DNA of 39,703 nt from Caldifarciminota bacterium (GTDB lineage: Bacteria; Hydrothermota; Hydrothermia; LBFQ01): assembly GCA_027003075.1 (NCBI GenBank), contig JALWYV010000056.1, positions 1 to 39,703 of the forward strand, read 5' to 3'. Shown piece after piece: positions 16,764-24,905 of this stretch. The notes beneath the pieces were generated by a model. The model did no database searches. It saw only the letters and a program-made list of their open reading frames with translations, and was not told the origin of the DNA. A program made the position numbers and the translations under genes. Positions within the stretch are counted from its first letter, which is position 1; each line of letters opens with the position of its first letter.

Positions 16764-19700
16764 TTACGTAAGCACCCGCTTTATCCTGTAGATCTCCCTC
16801 AGTACCTCCCTCCAGTCTCTCTTTCCCTCCTCTATCTCGTCCATAGCCTTCTCAATACGGCGGGTGAAGTCCTCACTCACGTATTCGGAGTAACGTTCCA
16901 TCAGGAAGGAGTAAACCTTTTCCCCTAAGGGAGTGGAGTACAGGTAGCCCCTCTTGCTCCTGAAGACGTACCGCCGTTTAAGGAGTATCTCCACTATTTT
17001 GGCGTAGGTTGATGGCCTCCCCAGACCCCTGCGCTTCATCTCCTGTACGAGCGTTCCCTCCGTGAAGGGTGTGGCCCTGGGGACTTTCCGGATGCGGATA
17101 TCTCCAACTTCCGTTTTTCCGTTAAATACCGTGAACGTGGGCCACAGGAGGTTAAATCCGTCCCTCAGAACCTCAAGGACGACCTCCGCCTCCAGTTCTC
17201 CGGCCACTACCTTCCCCTTCCGGACGAGGGCCTTACGCATTTCGGACGCCATGAACCTGCGGAATATCAGGTCGTAGAGTTCAACGGCCTTTTGAGACTC
17301 AAAGTTTATGAGTCCGGCGGCCATCATGGACCTGAGGGTATCCGGGGTTATCGGTCGGGTTGGCCTTATACACTCGTGGGCACCCCCCTCCCCCCACGTC
17401 CTCGGCACGAAGTAGTCTTCCCCGAACCTCTCCGTTATGAAGGGTCTGGCCACGGAGAACTTACCGAAGTCAGATACCCGTGTGCTGTCCGTTCTGTGGT
17501 AGGTGGTTATTCCTTTCTCAAAGAGTTCCTGAAGGGTGTTCATCGTCTCGGCGGCACCGAGGTTAAGGTACCTGTTGGCGTCTTCTAATACGGTATCTGT
17601 GGTGTACGGTGGGAGGGGTCCCCTCTCCTCCTCTCCGATCACCTCCACCCTTACGTCTCCGGGTTTCAGAGCCTTAAGTTGCTCGTAAACCTCGTTCGCC
17701 TCACGCCAGGTTCCATAAATCCGTTCCAGTACCGCATTTCCGACGGCAACCCTGACCAGATAAGCCTTCTTTCGGCTCTCACGGGTACGCTCTATAACCC
17801 ATCCGAGGACGGGGGTTTGAACTCTTCCGGCGGAGAGATGCGTATCTTTGAATACCTCCCACAGTTTCCTTGATAGGGTGAATCCGACCCACCTGTCGGC
17901 TATCCTCCGGGTCATCTGTGCCTTTACGAGGTTTAAGGAGGTCTCCCGTGGGGACTCAACGGCCTCGCGGAAGGCCCTTGGCGTTACCTCGTGGAACTCC
18001 GCCCGCCTCACGTTCACGTTGAAAGGTCTGACGTGCAGATAGAGGTCGTAGGCTATCTTCTCTCCCTCGGCATCGGGATCCGTGGCGACCAGGACCTCGT
18101 CCACCTCGTACCCCAGGTCCTGCAGCGCCTTCAGTATCTCCAGTTTGTCCTCAATATCCCCCTCCGGGCAGTGCCTTTTGAGGTGTTCGTACTCCGTATG
18201 TTGTTCCCCTGTCCCGCGGCAACGTTTGATGGTGTCGTACACGCCCACGTACTCCCCGTCCCTGTCAAGGACACCGAAGAAGCCCCCTTCCGTACTGAGG
18301 TCCAGAACGTGGCCGAGGGAGGCCGATATCACGAGAACCCTCTCCCCAAGGGGGATCTCGTAGGCTATGGAGTTGCCCACGATCCTCATCTGGGGCTTTC
18401 CGAAGAAGGAACCTATGGTACGGGCCTTGTTGGGCGACTCAACGATCACGAGGGTGGTTTTGAAGAGGTCCTTCGTCTCCGGGGGTATCTGACCCGACAG
18501 GACGGCCATCGCTCTCTCCCTGTCCCTGTCTATCTCCCGAAGTACGCTCTTTATATCCACCTCATCAAGGGGTTGAAAGGTTACATCCCTCTCCATGAAG
18601 TAGAACCGCAGTCTCCTCTGAAGGCTCCTGAAGGCCTTCTCGTCCCATACCATGAGGACACTCAGACCCCTCGTCATCCCACCGGCTATGAGGCGGGAGG
18701 TCCTCCCTGAGGCCTGAAGGTAGGTTGAAGCGTCCGCAACGACGATGTAAAGCCCGTCTTCCCGGTTTACGAGGCTTACGTCTTCAGATTCGCCAACCCT
18801 CCTTAAAAACTCCGGGTCCTGAAGTTTAGCCTCAAGCCAGTTCTTTATCCTCTCCACTTCCCCCTTTATCTTCGGGTACCTATCAAGCACCTCCTCCCTC
18901 ATGGTCAGGTAACGGCGGAGGTAGGTTACCATCTTCCGGGCCTCTATTCGCTCGTCCTCCGTGAAGATTTCCATCAGGGCCAGAAGGACGGAGTATAGCA
19001 GGGATGGTCTTAAGGAAAGTTTAACCGGGAACAGGTACTTCGGGACGTCAAGGAATACGGCGTACCTTATAACGTGGGGCAGGTCTATTCCCCTGACTAA
19101 GGGGTTGTGGATATGGGCGAGGCCCACGGCAACGTCAAACCCGCCGCTACTCATCCTCTCGTACAGATCTTCAGGCTTACCGTCAAGGTAGGTTATAACA
19201 TCCAATCCCTTTCCTCTCAGGTAATCCGCCACCCTCTGAACTTCGTCCCTGCCGGCGTAAGAGGGAAGGTAGAGCAACCCACCTTTACCGAATTCCCTTA
19301 TCAACCCCTCCGCCGTGTGCAGGGCCCTTTCGTAATCCTCCACCTTTGCGTAGGTGTCCAGAACGTTCCTTACGTTCGTCGTCGCCCTCTGGATATCAAA
19401 ACCGAGGAGGTTCCTGAACAGCACGACCCGGTTAGTCCGTGGCTTTAAAGTTGCCGAGGATACCACCAGAACCGTTCTCCTTTTCCTCCTCTTCAACCGT
19501 TCAAGGTACTCCAGATCCCTCTCGTCCTTGCCGGGTTTCAGGGCGATTCTCAGGTCCCGATCCGTAAAACCGAGGAGTTTAAAAAGGAGGTCAACGTTTT
19601 TCGCCCGTTTTAAGAAGGAATCTATATCGTCAAGGAAAACGAAGGAGAGTTCCCCGGAGAACTTCATGAGGTTCTCAAAGTTCCTGTGGAAGAACATGTT

Positions 19701-20222
19701 CGTGCCGGCGAGGACGTCCCAGTCGCCGCTGAGGAACCTCTCCCTGACCTTCTTCTTACTCTCGTACAGAAGGAGTCTCTTGCCCGTTTTCAGTTCCTCT
19801 TCCATTCTCTCAAGTTTCTCGTAGGTTTGACCGGCGAGGAGCCTGGTGGGGAATATAAGGAGAGCCTTGCCGGATACGTATAGGGAGGTTATGAGGCCGA
19901 AGGTGGTCTTACCCACGCCTGTGGGTGCCACTATGGCGAAAGAATGGCCTCTCAGGACTCTCTTCATCCAGGTTCTCTGGAGGGACCACGGCCTGCCTAC
20001 CGCCTTAACGAACATCCCCTCGTACCTCTCAAGGCCCCTCTCGGCCTCGCAGTACTCCCGCAGATGCTCCACCCTCTTAAGTTTCTCGCACACGTCCCTA
20101 AGGGTTCGGGCGTGGCCGTACTGAGGAAGGCACCTGTAACAGGGTATCCCCATGGAGAGGCGGTCGTCCGTGATGGGTCCCCCGCAGTTGGGGCAACCCC
20201 GCTTAACTATCATCAGAGGCAT
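16764..20222 (-). CDS. rgy: Reverse gyrase
   Basis: The 1152-residue protein introduces positive supercoils into DNA at the cost of ATP and is a hallmark of life above about 70 C. In order: an N-terminal zinc ribbon (C10, C13, C28, C31), a helicase-like half with Walker A APTGVGKTT (99-107) and the DEAD-box equivalent LDDID, then a type IA topoisomerase half with toprim start TLVIVESPNKARTIGSFFG, DPDAEGE, and the active Tyr near 908 in TYHRTDSTR. The second zinc finger seems lost: only CRGTGEQH and RHCPEG remain there. TAGAAT (20235-20230) ends seven bases before ATG, fixing the start. Length is typical of the family. Confidence 0.98.
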   Translation of the reverse strand: MPLMIVKRGCPNCGGPITDDRLSMGIPCYRCLPQYGHARTLRDVCEKLKRVEHLREYCEAERGLERYEGMFVKAVGRPWSLQRTWMKRVLRGHSFAIVAPTGVGKTTFGLITSLYVSGKALLIFPTRLLAGQTYEKLERMEEELKTGKRLLLYESKKKVRERFLSGDWDVLAGTNMFFHRNFENLMKFSGELSFVFLDDIDSFLKRAKNVDLLFKLLGFTDRDLRIALKPGKDERDLEYLERLKRRKRRTVLVVSSATLKPRTNRVVLFRNLLGFDIQRATTNVRNVLDTYAKVEDYERALHTAEGLIREFGKGGLLYLPSYAGRDEVQRVADYLRGKGLDVITYLDGKPEDLYERMSSGGFDVAVGLAHIHNPLVRGIDLPHVIRYAVFLDVPKYLFPVKLSLRPSLLYSVLLALMEIFTEDERIEARKMVTYLRRYLTMREEVLDRYPKIKGEVERIKNWLEAKLQDPEFLRRVGESEDVSLVNREDGLYIVVADASTYLQASGRTSRLIAGGMTRGLSVLMVWDEKAFRSLQRRLRFYFMERDVTFQPLDEVDIKSVLREIDRDRERAMAVLSGQIPPETKDLFKTTLVIVESPNKARTIGSFFGKPQMRIVGNSIAYEIPLGERVLVISASLGHVLDLSTEGGFFGVLDRDGEYVGVYDTIKRCRGTGEQHTEYEHLKRHCPEGDIEDKLEILKALQDLGYEVDEVLVATDPDAEGEKIAYDLYLHVRPFNVNVRRAEFHEVTPRAFREAVESPRETSLNLVKAQMTRRIADRWVGFTLSRKLWEVFKDTHLSAGRVQTPVLGWVIERTRESRKKAYLVRVAVGNAVLERIYGTWREANEVYEQLKALKPGDVRVEVIGEEERGPLPPYTTDTVLEDANRYLNLGAAETMNTLQELFEKGITTYHRTDSTRVSDFGKFSVARPFITERFGEDYFVPRTWGEGGAHECIRPTRPITPDTLRSMMAAGLINFESQKAVELYDLIFRRFMASEMRKALVRKGKVVAGELEAEVVLEVLRDGFNLLWPTFTVFNGKTEVGDIRIRKVPRATPFTEGTLVQEMKRRGLGRPSTYAKIVEILLKRRYVFRSKRGYLYSTPLGEKVYSFLMERYSEYVSEDFTRRIEKAMDEIEEGKRDWREVLREIYRIKRVLT

Positions 20223-20452
20223 TACCCGTATTCTACGTTCGTAATATGTTTAAGCCGGAAAGATATTCTGGTGAAGCAAGACGGTAAAGGGACTACGGAT
20301 ACCGTTTATCGTTTTTCTGCTGTCCGATAGAAGTGGCGGATGCGATATATCACGCTATAGTACCCAATATCAGATATCCTATCGCACGGAGTTGCAGCTA
20401 TCTTTTAACCTTTCCCTGAAACCGGCGAAGGCACCCGTATAATACAGCACTT
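20223..20452. promoter_or_regulatory. Divergent reverse gyrase / FKBP promoter region
   Basis: The 230-base region has TAGAAT (20235-20230) facing left and TATAAT (20438-20443) facing right, each close to its start codon. In between, TGCGATA (20341-20347) and TATCGCA (20380-20386) form an inverted repeat 32 bases apart that could be a regulator site. No gene is seen. Confidence 0.6.
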
Positions 20453-20941
20453 ATGAAGGTTGAAAAAGGCAAAGTGGTGACCTTCCATTACACCCTTAAG
20501 GATAAGGCAACCGGGGAGGTCATTGAAAGCAGCAAGGATTACGGTGAGCCCATGACCATACTCGTGGGCGGTCAGCAGATCATACCAGCCCTTGAGGAGA
20601 AGATGATGGGTATGGAGGCAGGTGAGAAGCGGGATATAGACCTCAAGGCGGAGGAGGCCTACGGGCCCAGAAGCGATGAGCTCGTTCAGGTTATACCCCG
20701 CCATCTCTTCGGAGATATGGAACTGCGTGAGGGGATGAATCTGGAGGCGAGTACGCCGGAAGGTCCCATAAGGATGACCGTCCTTAATGTTGGGGAGAAC
20801 GAGGTGGTGGTGGATCTGAACCATCCGCTCGCCGGCAGGGATCTCGTCTTTGAGATTGAGGTCCTGAACGTACGGGATGCTACCCCGGAGGAACTGGAAC
20901 ACGGACACGCCCACGGTGAGGGCGGACACGAACATCACTAA
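20453..20941 (+). CDS. slyD: FKBP-type peptidyl-prolyl isomerase, SlyD-like
   Basis: The 162-residue protein has the FKBP core split by an inserted 'flap' chaperone domain (about residues 70-125), as in SlyD, with conserved QIIPALEEKMMGMEAGEK and EAYGPRSDELVQ. The C-terminus is histidine-rich (HGHAHGEGGHEHH), a shorter version of the SlyD metal-binding tail. It should fold proteins and may bind nickel or other metals in the cytoplasm. TATAAT at 20438-20443 is nine bases from ATG. The lipoprotein gene follows after six bases. Confidence 0.93.
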   Translation: MKVEKGKVVTFHYTLKDKATGEVIESSKDYGEPMTILVGGQQIIPALEEKMMGMEAGEKRDIDLKAEEAYGPRSDELVQVIPRHLFGDMELREGMNLEASTPEGPIRMTVLNVGENEVVVDLNHPLAGRDLVFEIEVLNVRDATPEELEHGHAHGEGGHEHH

Positions 20942-20947
20942 GGTCGT

Positions 20948-21709
20948 ATGAAGAGGTGGTTCCTCTTATTTGCACTTCTACTGTTAGGGTGCAGGTACAG
21001 GGGATTGCCCGAAGACTTCTTCGTGTATCCTATAGGGGAGGGGGTGGTCTGGTACTACGAGGAAGACGTCCCGCCAGACTACCCCGACACCCTCCCCGTG
21101 CCTCTGGACTCCATAGTCGTGCTAAAGGAGACGACCATAACCGTCTCGGATAGCCTCGGAGATGAGGAGGTAAGGGCGTGGAGGGTCTATAAGAGGCACG
21201 AGAGTTCTTACGCCGGTCTCGTTGAGGATACCAACACGGTATTTTTCCACAGATCTTTCATAAAGGAGTGGCTTCCCACAAAGGGTCTCTTCCCGGATAG
21301 TATTCCGTACGGCAGTCAGATGATCTACTTCGTTTATGAGGAGGACAGCGTACTGGTGAACTGGTTGCCCCTGTACGTTCGCCCCGGGAACGAGTGGATC
21401 ATGACCCGGAGCAGGGGGAAGATCATAATAGGGAGCGATACGTGTTCCCTCGTCCTTGATATATGGGCGAAGGCCCAGGGGTACGAGGATATATCGTACA
21501 AACCCGTTACGGAACGCTTCAGCGACGGCACAAAGGAGTACAGAAGATCCCTGAGGGTGGACTACTTCATAAAGGGAGGGGTGTGCAGTCTCGGAGTGGA
21601 GATAACTCTGCTTAAGATATGGTGGAAGAGCGGAATAGGGCCTGTAAAGAACGTGGCGATAACCTCATCGGACAGCCTCGTTACTTATCTCGTGGGATAT
21701 ACGCTCTGA
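20948..21709 (+). CDS. Putative lipoprotein of unknown function
   Basis: The 253-residue protein has a basic start (MKRW), a hydrophobic stretch and lipobox ALLLLGC, with the cysteine at about residue 15. The mature part is rich in beta-type sequence, with many Asp, Ser and aromatic residues and no motif I recognise. It lies six bases after the slyD-like gene and runs into the polyprenol-kinase-like gene, so it is the middle member of a likely operon. An envelope location is expected. Confidence 0.72.
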   Translation: MKRWFLLFALLLLGCRYRGLPEDFFVYPIGEGVVWYYEEDVPPDYPDTLPVPLDSIVVLKETTITVSDSLGDEEVRAWRVYKRHESSYAGLVEDTNTVFFHRSFIKEWLPTKGLFPDSIPYGSQMIYFVYEEDSVLVNWLPLYVRPGNEWIMTRSRGKIIIGSDTCSLVLDIWAKAQGYEDISYKPVTERFSDGTKEYRRSLRVDYFIKGGVCSLGVEITLLKIWWKSGIGPVKNVAITSSDSLVTYLVGYTL

Positions 21710-22260
21710 GCGGCGAGCTATTCAGAAAGTCCTTCCATCTTTCAGCCTACTACTACGCGGTGGTGCTCTATCTCCTGTCCGACCCCGTCCTTACGTGGGG
21801 TTCCGCCATCTACATAGCGTACCTTGACTACTCCCGTCTGCTGTTTCCTCAGTACGCGGGCCTTTACGATCTCCTTGAGAGGGCAACGGGCAGGTTCATA
21901 AAGGAGAGGGAGAGGCGGGACGTCAGCGATGCCACACGCATGGCCCTTGGGGTTGCGCTCTCACTTACCCTGTTCGGTAAGTACGCCCTGATAGGACTGG
22001 CGGTATCCATACCGGGGGATGCTCTCGCCTCCGTGATAGGTAAAACGCTCGGCGGTTCAAAGATAGTAAACGATAAGAGCCTGTTGGGGTTCATGGCCTT
22101 CGTCATCTGGAGCGGACTCGTGGGTATCGTCTTCGGTCAGCCTGCCGACCTCCTGCTGATAGGTGCGGCCGTAGGTATCGTGGAGATGTTCTCTACGAGA
22201 TGGGAGAACCTCACCCTCGGAGTGTGGGGGTCGTTCCTGTCCATGTTGTTGTTGGGGTAA
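21619..22260 (+). CDS. Dolichol/phytol kinase-like membrane protein (SEC59/VTE5 family)
   Basis: A polytopic membrane protein of up to 213 residues. Recognisable homology begins at SGELFRKSFHLS and includes the nucleotide-binding type segment SIPGDALASVIGKTLGG followed by KSLLGF, as in CTP-dependent polyprenol, phytol and diacylglycerol kinases. The substrate is probably a lipid alcohol. The only usual start codons (ATG 21619, GTG 21622) lie 91 bases inside the upstream lipoprotein gene. A CTG at 21706 would give a CTGA overlap and start right at the conserved part. I give the outer start but the inner one is plausible. Confidence 0.75.
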   Translation: MVEERNRACKERGDNLIGQPRYLSRGIYALSGELFRKSFHLSAYYYAVVLYLLSDPVLTWGSAIYIAYLDYSRLLFPQYAGLYDLLERATGRFIKERERRDVSDATRMALGVALSLTLFGKYALIGLAVSIPGDALASVIGKTLGGSKIVNDKSLLGFMAFVIWSGLVGIVFGQPADLLLIGAAVGIVEMFSTRWENLTLGVWGSFLSMLLLG

Positions 22261-22352
22261 TGCGCTTTAGGCCAGCGGACAGAGTGGTAGTTAATGTAAA
22301 GTGCCGAAAAATCCGCCTCTTACGTAAGTTTCGGCGGTAAAATCCCCACCCT

Positions 22353-23093
22353 ATGAAGGTACTGGTATTCATAAAGCGTACCCCTGACACCGCAGCCGTC
22401 GTCAAGCCGACACCTGACGGCAAAGACATAGTCAGGGAGGGGTTGGCCTTCATCATAAACCCCTACGACGAGTTTGCAGTTCAGGAAGCCGTTAACATTA
22501 AGTCGGCTAAGGGCGGAGAGACCGTGGTTATGACGGTAGGGGACGACGCCTCCACCGAGCAGCTCCGCCGTGCCCTTGCCATGGGCATTGACAGGGCGAT
22601 CCTGGTGAAGCACGACAGGTTCTGGGAGCTTAACCCCTCACAGATCGGATACGCCATTGCGGAGATAGCCAGGAAAGAGAACCCCGACCTCGTCATCATG
22701 GGTAAGGTCACCATAGACGACTACACCTACGCCCTTGCCCCCTACGTAGCTCAGGCCTTAGGGTATAACCTCGTCACCTACGCTACGAAAATAGAGTACG
22801 GCGACTCCTCCATGAAAGTTGAGAGGGAGAGCGACCTCGGCAAGGAAACGTGGGAGGTTCCCTACCCGGCTGTAATAAGCGCCGAAAAGGGTCTAAACGA
22901 GCCCAAGATACCGAGCGTCATGGGTGTAATGAAAGCCAAGAAGAAGCCCCTTGACGTAGTTGAGATGGACCTGCCCTCCTACACGTACGAGATCGTTAAG
23001 TTCACCCCGCCGCCTCCGCGTAAGGGTGTTAAACTCCTTGAGAGCGTTGACGACCTCATAAGGGTACTCAAAGAGGAGGTAAAGATACTATGA
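22353..23093 (+). CDS. etfB: Electron transfer flavoprotein beta subunit
   Basis: The 246-residue protein has the EtfB N-terminus (KVLVFIKRTPDT), INPYDEFAVQEAV, the adenine-nucleotide-binding region DRAILVKHD, and VPYPAVISAEKGLNEPKIPS. It forms a heterodimer with the next gene product and carries electrons from a flavin dehydrogenase to a quinone reductase or bifurcating partner. TAAAAT at 22338-22343 is nine bases before ATG with no Shine-Dalgarno. No acyl-CoA dehydrogenase or EtfQO gene is adjacent, so the electron donor is unknown. Confidence 0.95.
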   Translation: MKVLVFIKRTPDTAAVVKPTPDGKDIVREGLAFIINPYDEFAVQEAVNIKSAKGGETVVMTVGDDASTEQLRRALAMGIDRAILVKHDRFWELNPSQIGYAIAEIARKENPDLVIMGKVTIDDYTYALAPYVAQALGYNLVTYATKIEYGDSSMKVERESDLGKETWEVPYPAVISAEKGLNEPKIPSVMGVMKAKKKPLDVVEMDLPSYTYEIVKFTPPPPRKGVKLLESVDDLIRVLKEEVKIL

Positions 23094-24037
23094 AGGCTCT
23101 GGTCTTCGTTGAGACCGTAAAGGGGAAGGTAAAGGAAGCATCCCTTGAGGCTATAGGTTTCGCCCATATGGTGGCCGACGAGGTGGTCGCCGTGGTCGTG
23201 GGCAAAGGGGTTGAGAAAAACCTTAAAGGCGTAAAGAAGGCATACGTTTACGAGAACGACAGGCTGGAGATACCCCTGTCCGCCCCTATAGCGAAGGTGG
23301 TTGAGGAGGCTCAGAAGAAAGAGGGGGCTAAGTACATTATCCTCTCCGCCACGCCCTTCGGTAAAGAGCTCGGTGGAAGACTCGCTGCCCTCTTCAACGC
23401 TCCCATTCTGGACGACTTCACCGGCTACGAGGACGGCCTCTTCGTAAAGGGCTTCTACTCCAACAAGGTCTTCGCCCACATAAAGATAGACGGGGATATG
23501 GTGGTTCTCTCTCCCCGTCCCAAGGCCTTTAAGCCCACGGATAACCAGACGGAGCCGGAGTACGTGGATCTCTCCGTGGAGCTTGACGACAGCCTCTTTG
23601 CCGCCCATCCTGTGGAGATAAAGGAGAAGTCCCCTGAGGACATAGACGTCACGGAGGCTGATATTGTCGTCTCCGGTGGCAGGGGTATGGGGAGTGCCGA
23701 GAACTACCAGAAGTGGATCCCCGCCCTCAAGGACGCCCTCGCAAAGGCGACCGGTATGAAAGTGGCCTATGGTGCCTCCCGTGCGGCGGTTGACGCCGGG
23801 TGGGTGGATCACTCCCATCAGGTCGGGCAGACCGGTAAGACGGTATCTCCCCTCGTGTACTTCGCCATAGGTATATCGGGGGCGATACAGCATCAGGCGG
23901 GTATGCGTACGTCCAAGACCATAATCGCCATAAACAAGGACCCGGAGGCTCCCATATTCGGTCTGGCCGACTACGGCATCGTTGCCAAGTGGGAGGACGT
24001 CCTTCCGGAACTCATAGAGAAGCTGAAGGGCGAATAG
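23090..24037 (+). CDS. etfA: Electron transfer flavoprotein alpha subunit
   Basis: The 315-residue protein has a C-terminal FAD domain with VSGGRGMGS, GASRAAVDAGWVDHSHQVGQ, GKTVSPLVYFAIGISGAIQH and INKDPEAPIFGLADYGI, all typical of EtfA. It overlaps the etfB stop by four bases (ATGA) and has a strong ribosome site (GGAGGTAAAG) inside the etfB end, in contrast to the leaderless etfB. A terminator follows. Confidence 0.96.
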   Translation: MKALVFVETVKGKVKEASLEAIGFAHMVADEVVAVVVGKGVEKNLKGVKKAYVYENDRLEIPLSAPIAKVVEEAQKKEGAKYIILSATPFGKELGGRLAALFNAPILDDFTGYEDGLFVKGFYSNKVFAHIKIDGDMVVLSPRPKAFKPTDNQTEPEYVDLSVELDDSLFAAHPVEIKEKSPEDIDVTEADIVVSGGRGMGSAENYQKWIPALKDALAKATGMKVAYGASRAAVDAGWVDHSHQVGQTGKTVSPLVYFAIGISGAIQHQAGMRTSKTIIAINKDPEAPIFGLADYGIVAKWEDVLPELIEKLKGE

Positions 24038-24055
24038 GCCTATCGGCAAAGTATG

Positions 24056-24088
24056 ACCGGGGGAAACGATCCCCCGGTTTTTATTTTT
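24056..24088 (+). terminator. Intrinsic terminator after etfA
   Basis: The 8-bp stem ACCGGGGG/CCCCCGGT (24056-24063, 24071-24078) with a 7-base loop is followed by TTTTTATTTTT. Confidence 0.95.
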
Positions 24089-24308
24089 AAGTTAATCCGT
24101 TTTATAGATGCCAGCGTTCTCCAGCGTTCTGAATTTGGATTGACGATTCCCATTAATAGCCTTTGAGAAATTTCAAACTCTGAATTCTGGAAGTTTCTCC
24201 GGAAGTGATTTTATGCCTCACCCTCTTTCATACCTCGGTTATCCATTTCGCTACACGTCCAGTATGACCACCTGTACGCATGTTAATTCACCCTTAAAAT
24301 TTAACCTC

Positions 24309-24905
24309 ATGCTGCTTTCTATATTACTTTCGGTTGAGCCTGCACCGGACTCCCTCTTTGGGAGGTGGGAGGTATGGGAGTACTTTCAGAAAGCCGACAC
24401 CACACCCCTGCCGGATGAACCTCAGGGGTACGACCTAAAACTCGGAAACCACATAGCCCTTCAGGACACGTGGTATAACACCTACGAGTACGGTTTTGAG
24501 AAGTACGAAGGTAGTAGGCCTTATATTCTCATCAAGGGCAAGCTCTTTCTTGATGATATTGACAGTATAGTCCTATTCGTGAAGTGCAACTTCTCATGCA
24601 ATGTTGGAGGATACGGTATAACCCGCACGGGTATGGGTAAGTTAAGACCTTTATACAATTTCCCCGAAGGCACGAAAGGGTGGAAAAGAATCGTTCTCAG
24701 GCCTGCCGACATGTACGACGTTGATACCACGGATACAAGCTATGTTATGAAATTCATAATTGAGCATTATCTTTCATACAAGCACTTGTTCCCTTATGGT
24801 ATGATAACTCTTGCAGTGCAAGCCTACGAGAAGGTAGGTGTGTTTTACGTCCGGTTTGAGGTATCGCCCCTTTACGTGTATCTGAAGAAGGAGGAGGAGA
24901 GATGA
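24309..24905 (+). CDS. Putative exported protein of unknown function
   Basis: The protein has 198 residues from the ATG at 24309, chosen because TAAAAT (24295-24300) ends eight bases before it and the hydrophobic start MLLSILLSVEPAP then becomes N-terminal. The frame is open to 24213, but that extension is polar and looks unused. The mature part has many aromatic residues and a CNFSC pair; I do not recognise a domain. Its stop overlaps the start of the next gene (ATGA), so it probably works with that secreted Asp-box protein. Confidence 0.7.
   Translation: MLLSILLSVEPAPDSLFGRWEVWEYFQKADTTPLPDEPQGYDLKLGNHIALQDTWYNTYEYGFEKYEGSRPYILIKGKLFLDDIDSIVLFVKCNFSCNVGGYGITRTGMGKLRPLYNFPEGTKGWKRIVLRPADMYDVDTTDTSYVMKFIIEHYLSYKHLFPYGMITLAVQAYEKVGVFYVRFEVSPLYVYLKKEEER

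Noticed and set aside
22979-24049. Long minus-strand open frame (356 codons) opposite etfA
   Set aside because: It is antisense to a certain gene, with no domain and no promoter; it arises from codon bias. The same holds for frames opposite asnS (29731-30747), nrdJ (12979-13656) and reverse gyrase (17991-18710).
24213-24308. 32-residue N-terminal extension of the 24309 gene
   Set aside because: It contains the TAAAAT promoter box and would bury the hydrophobic leader; the inner ATG is better.
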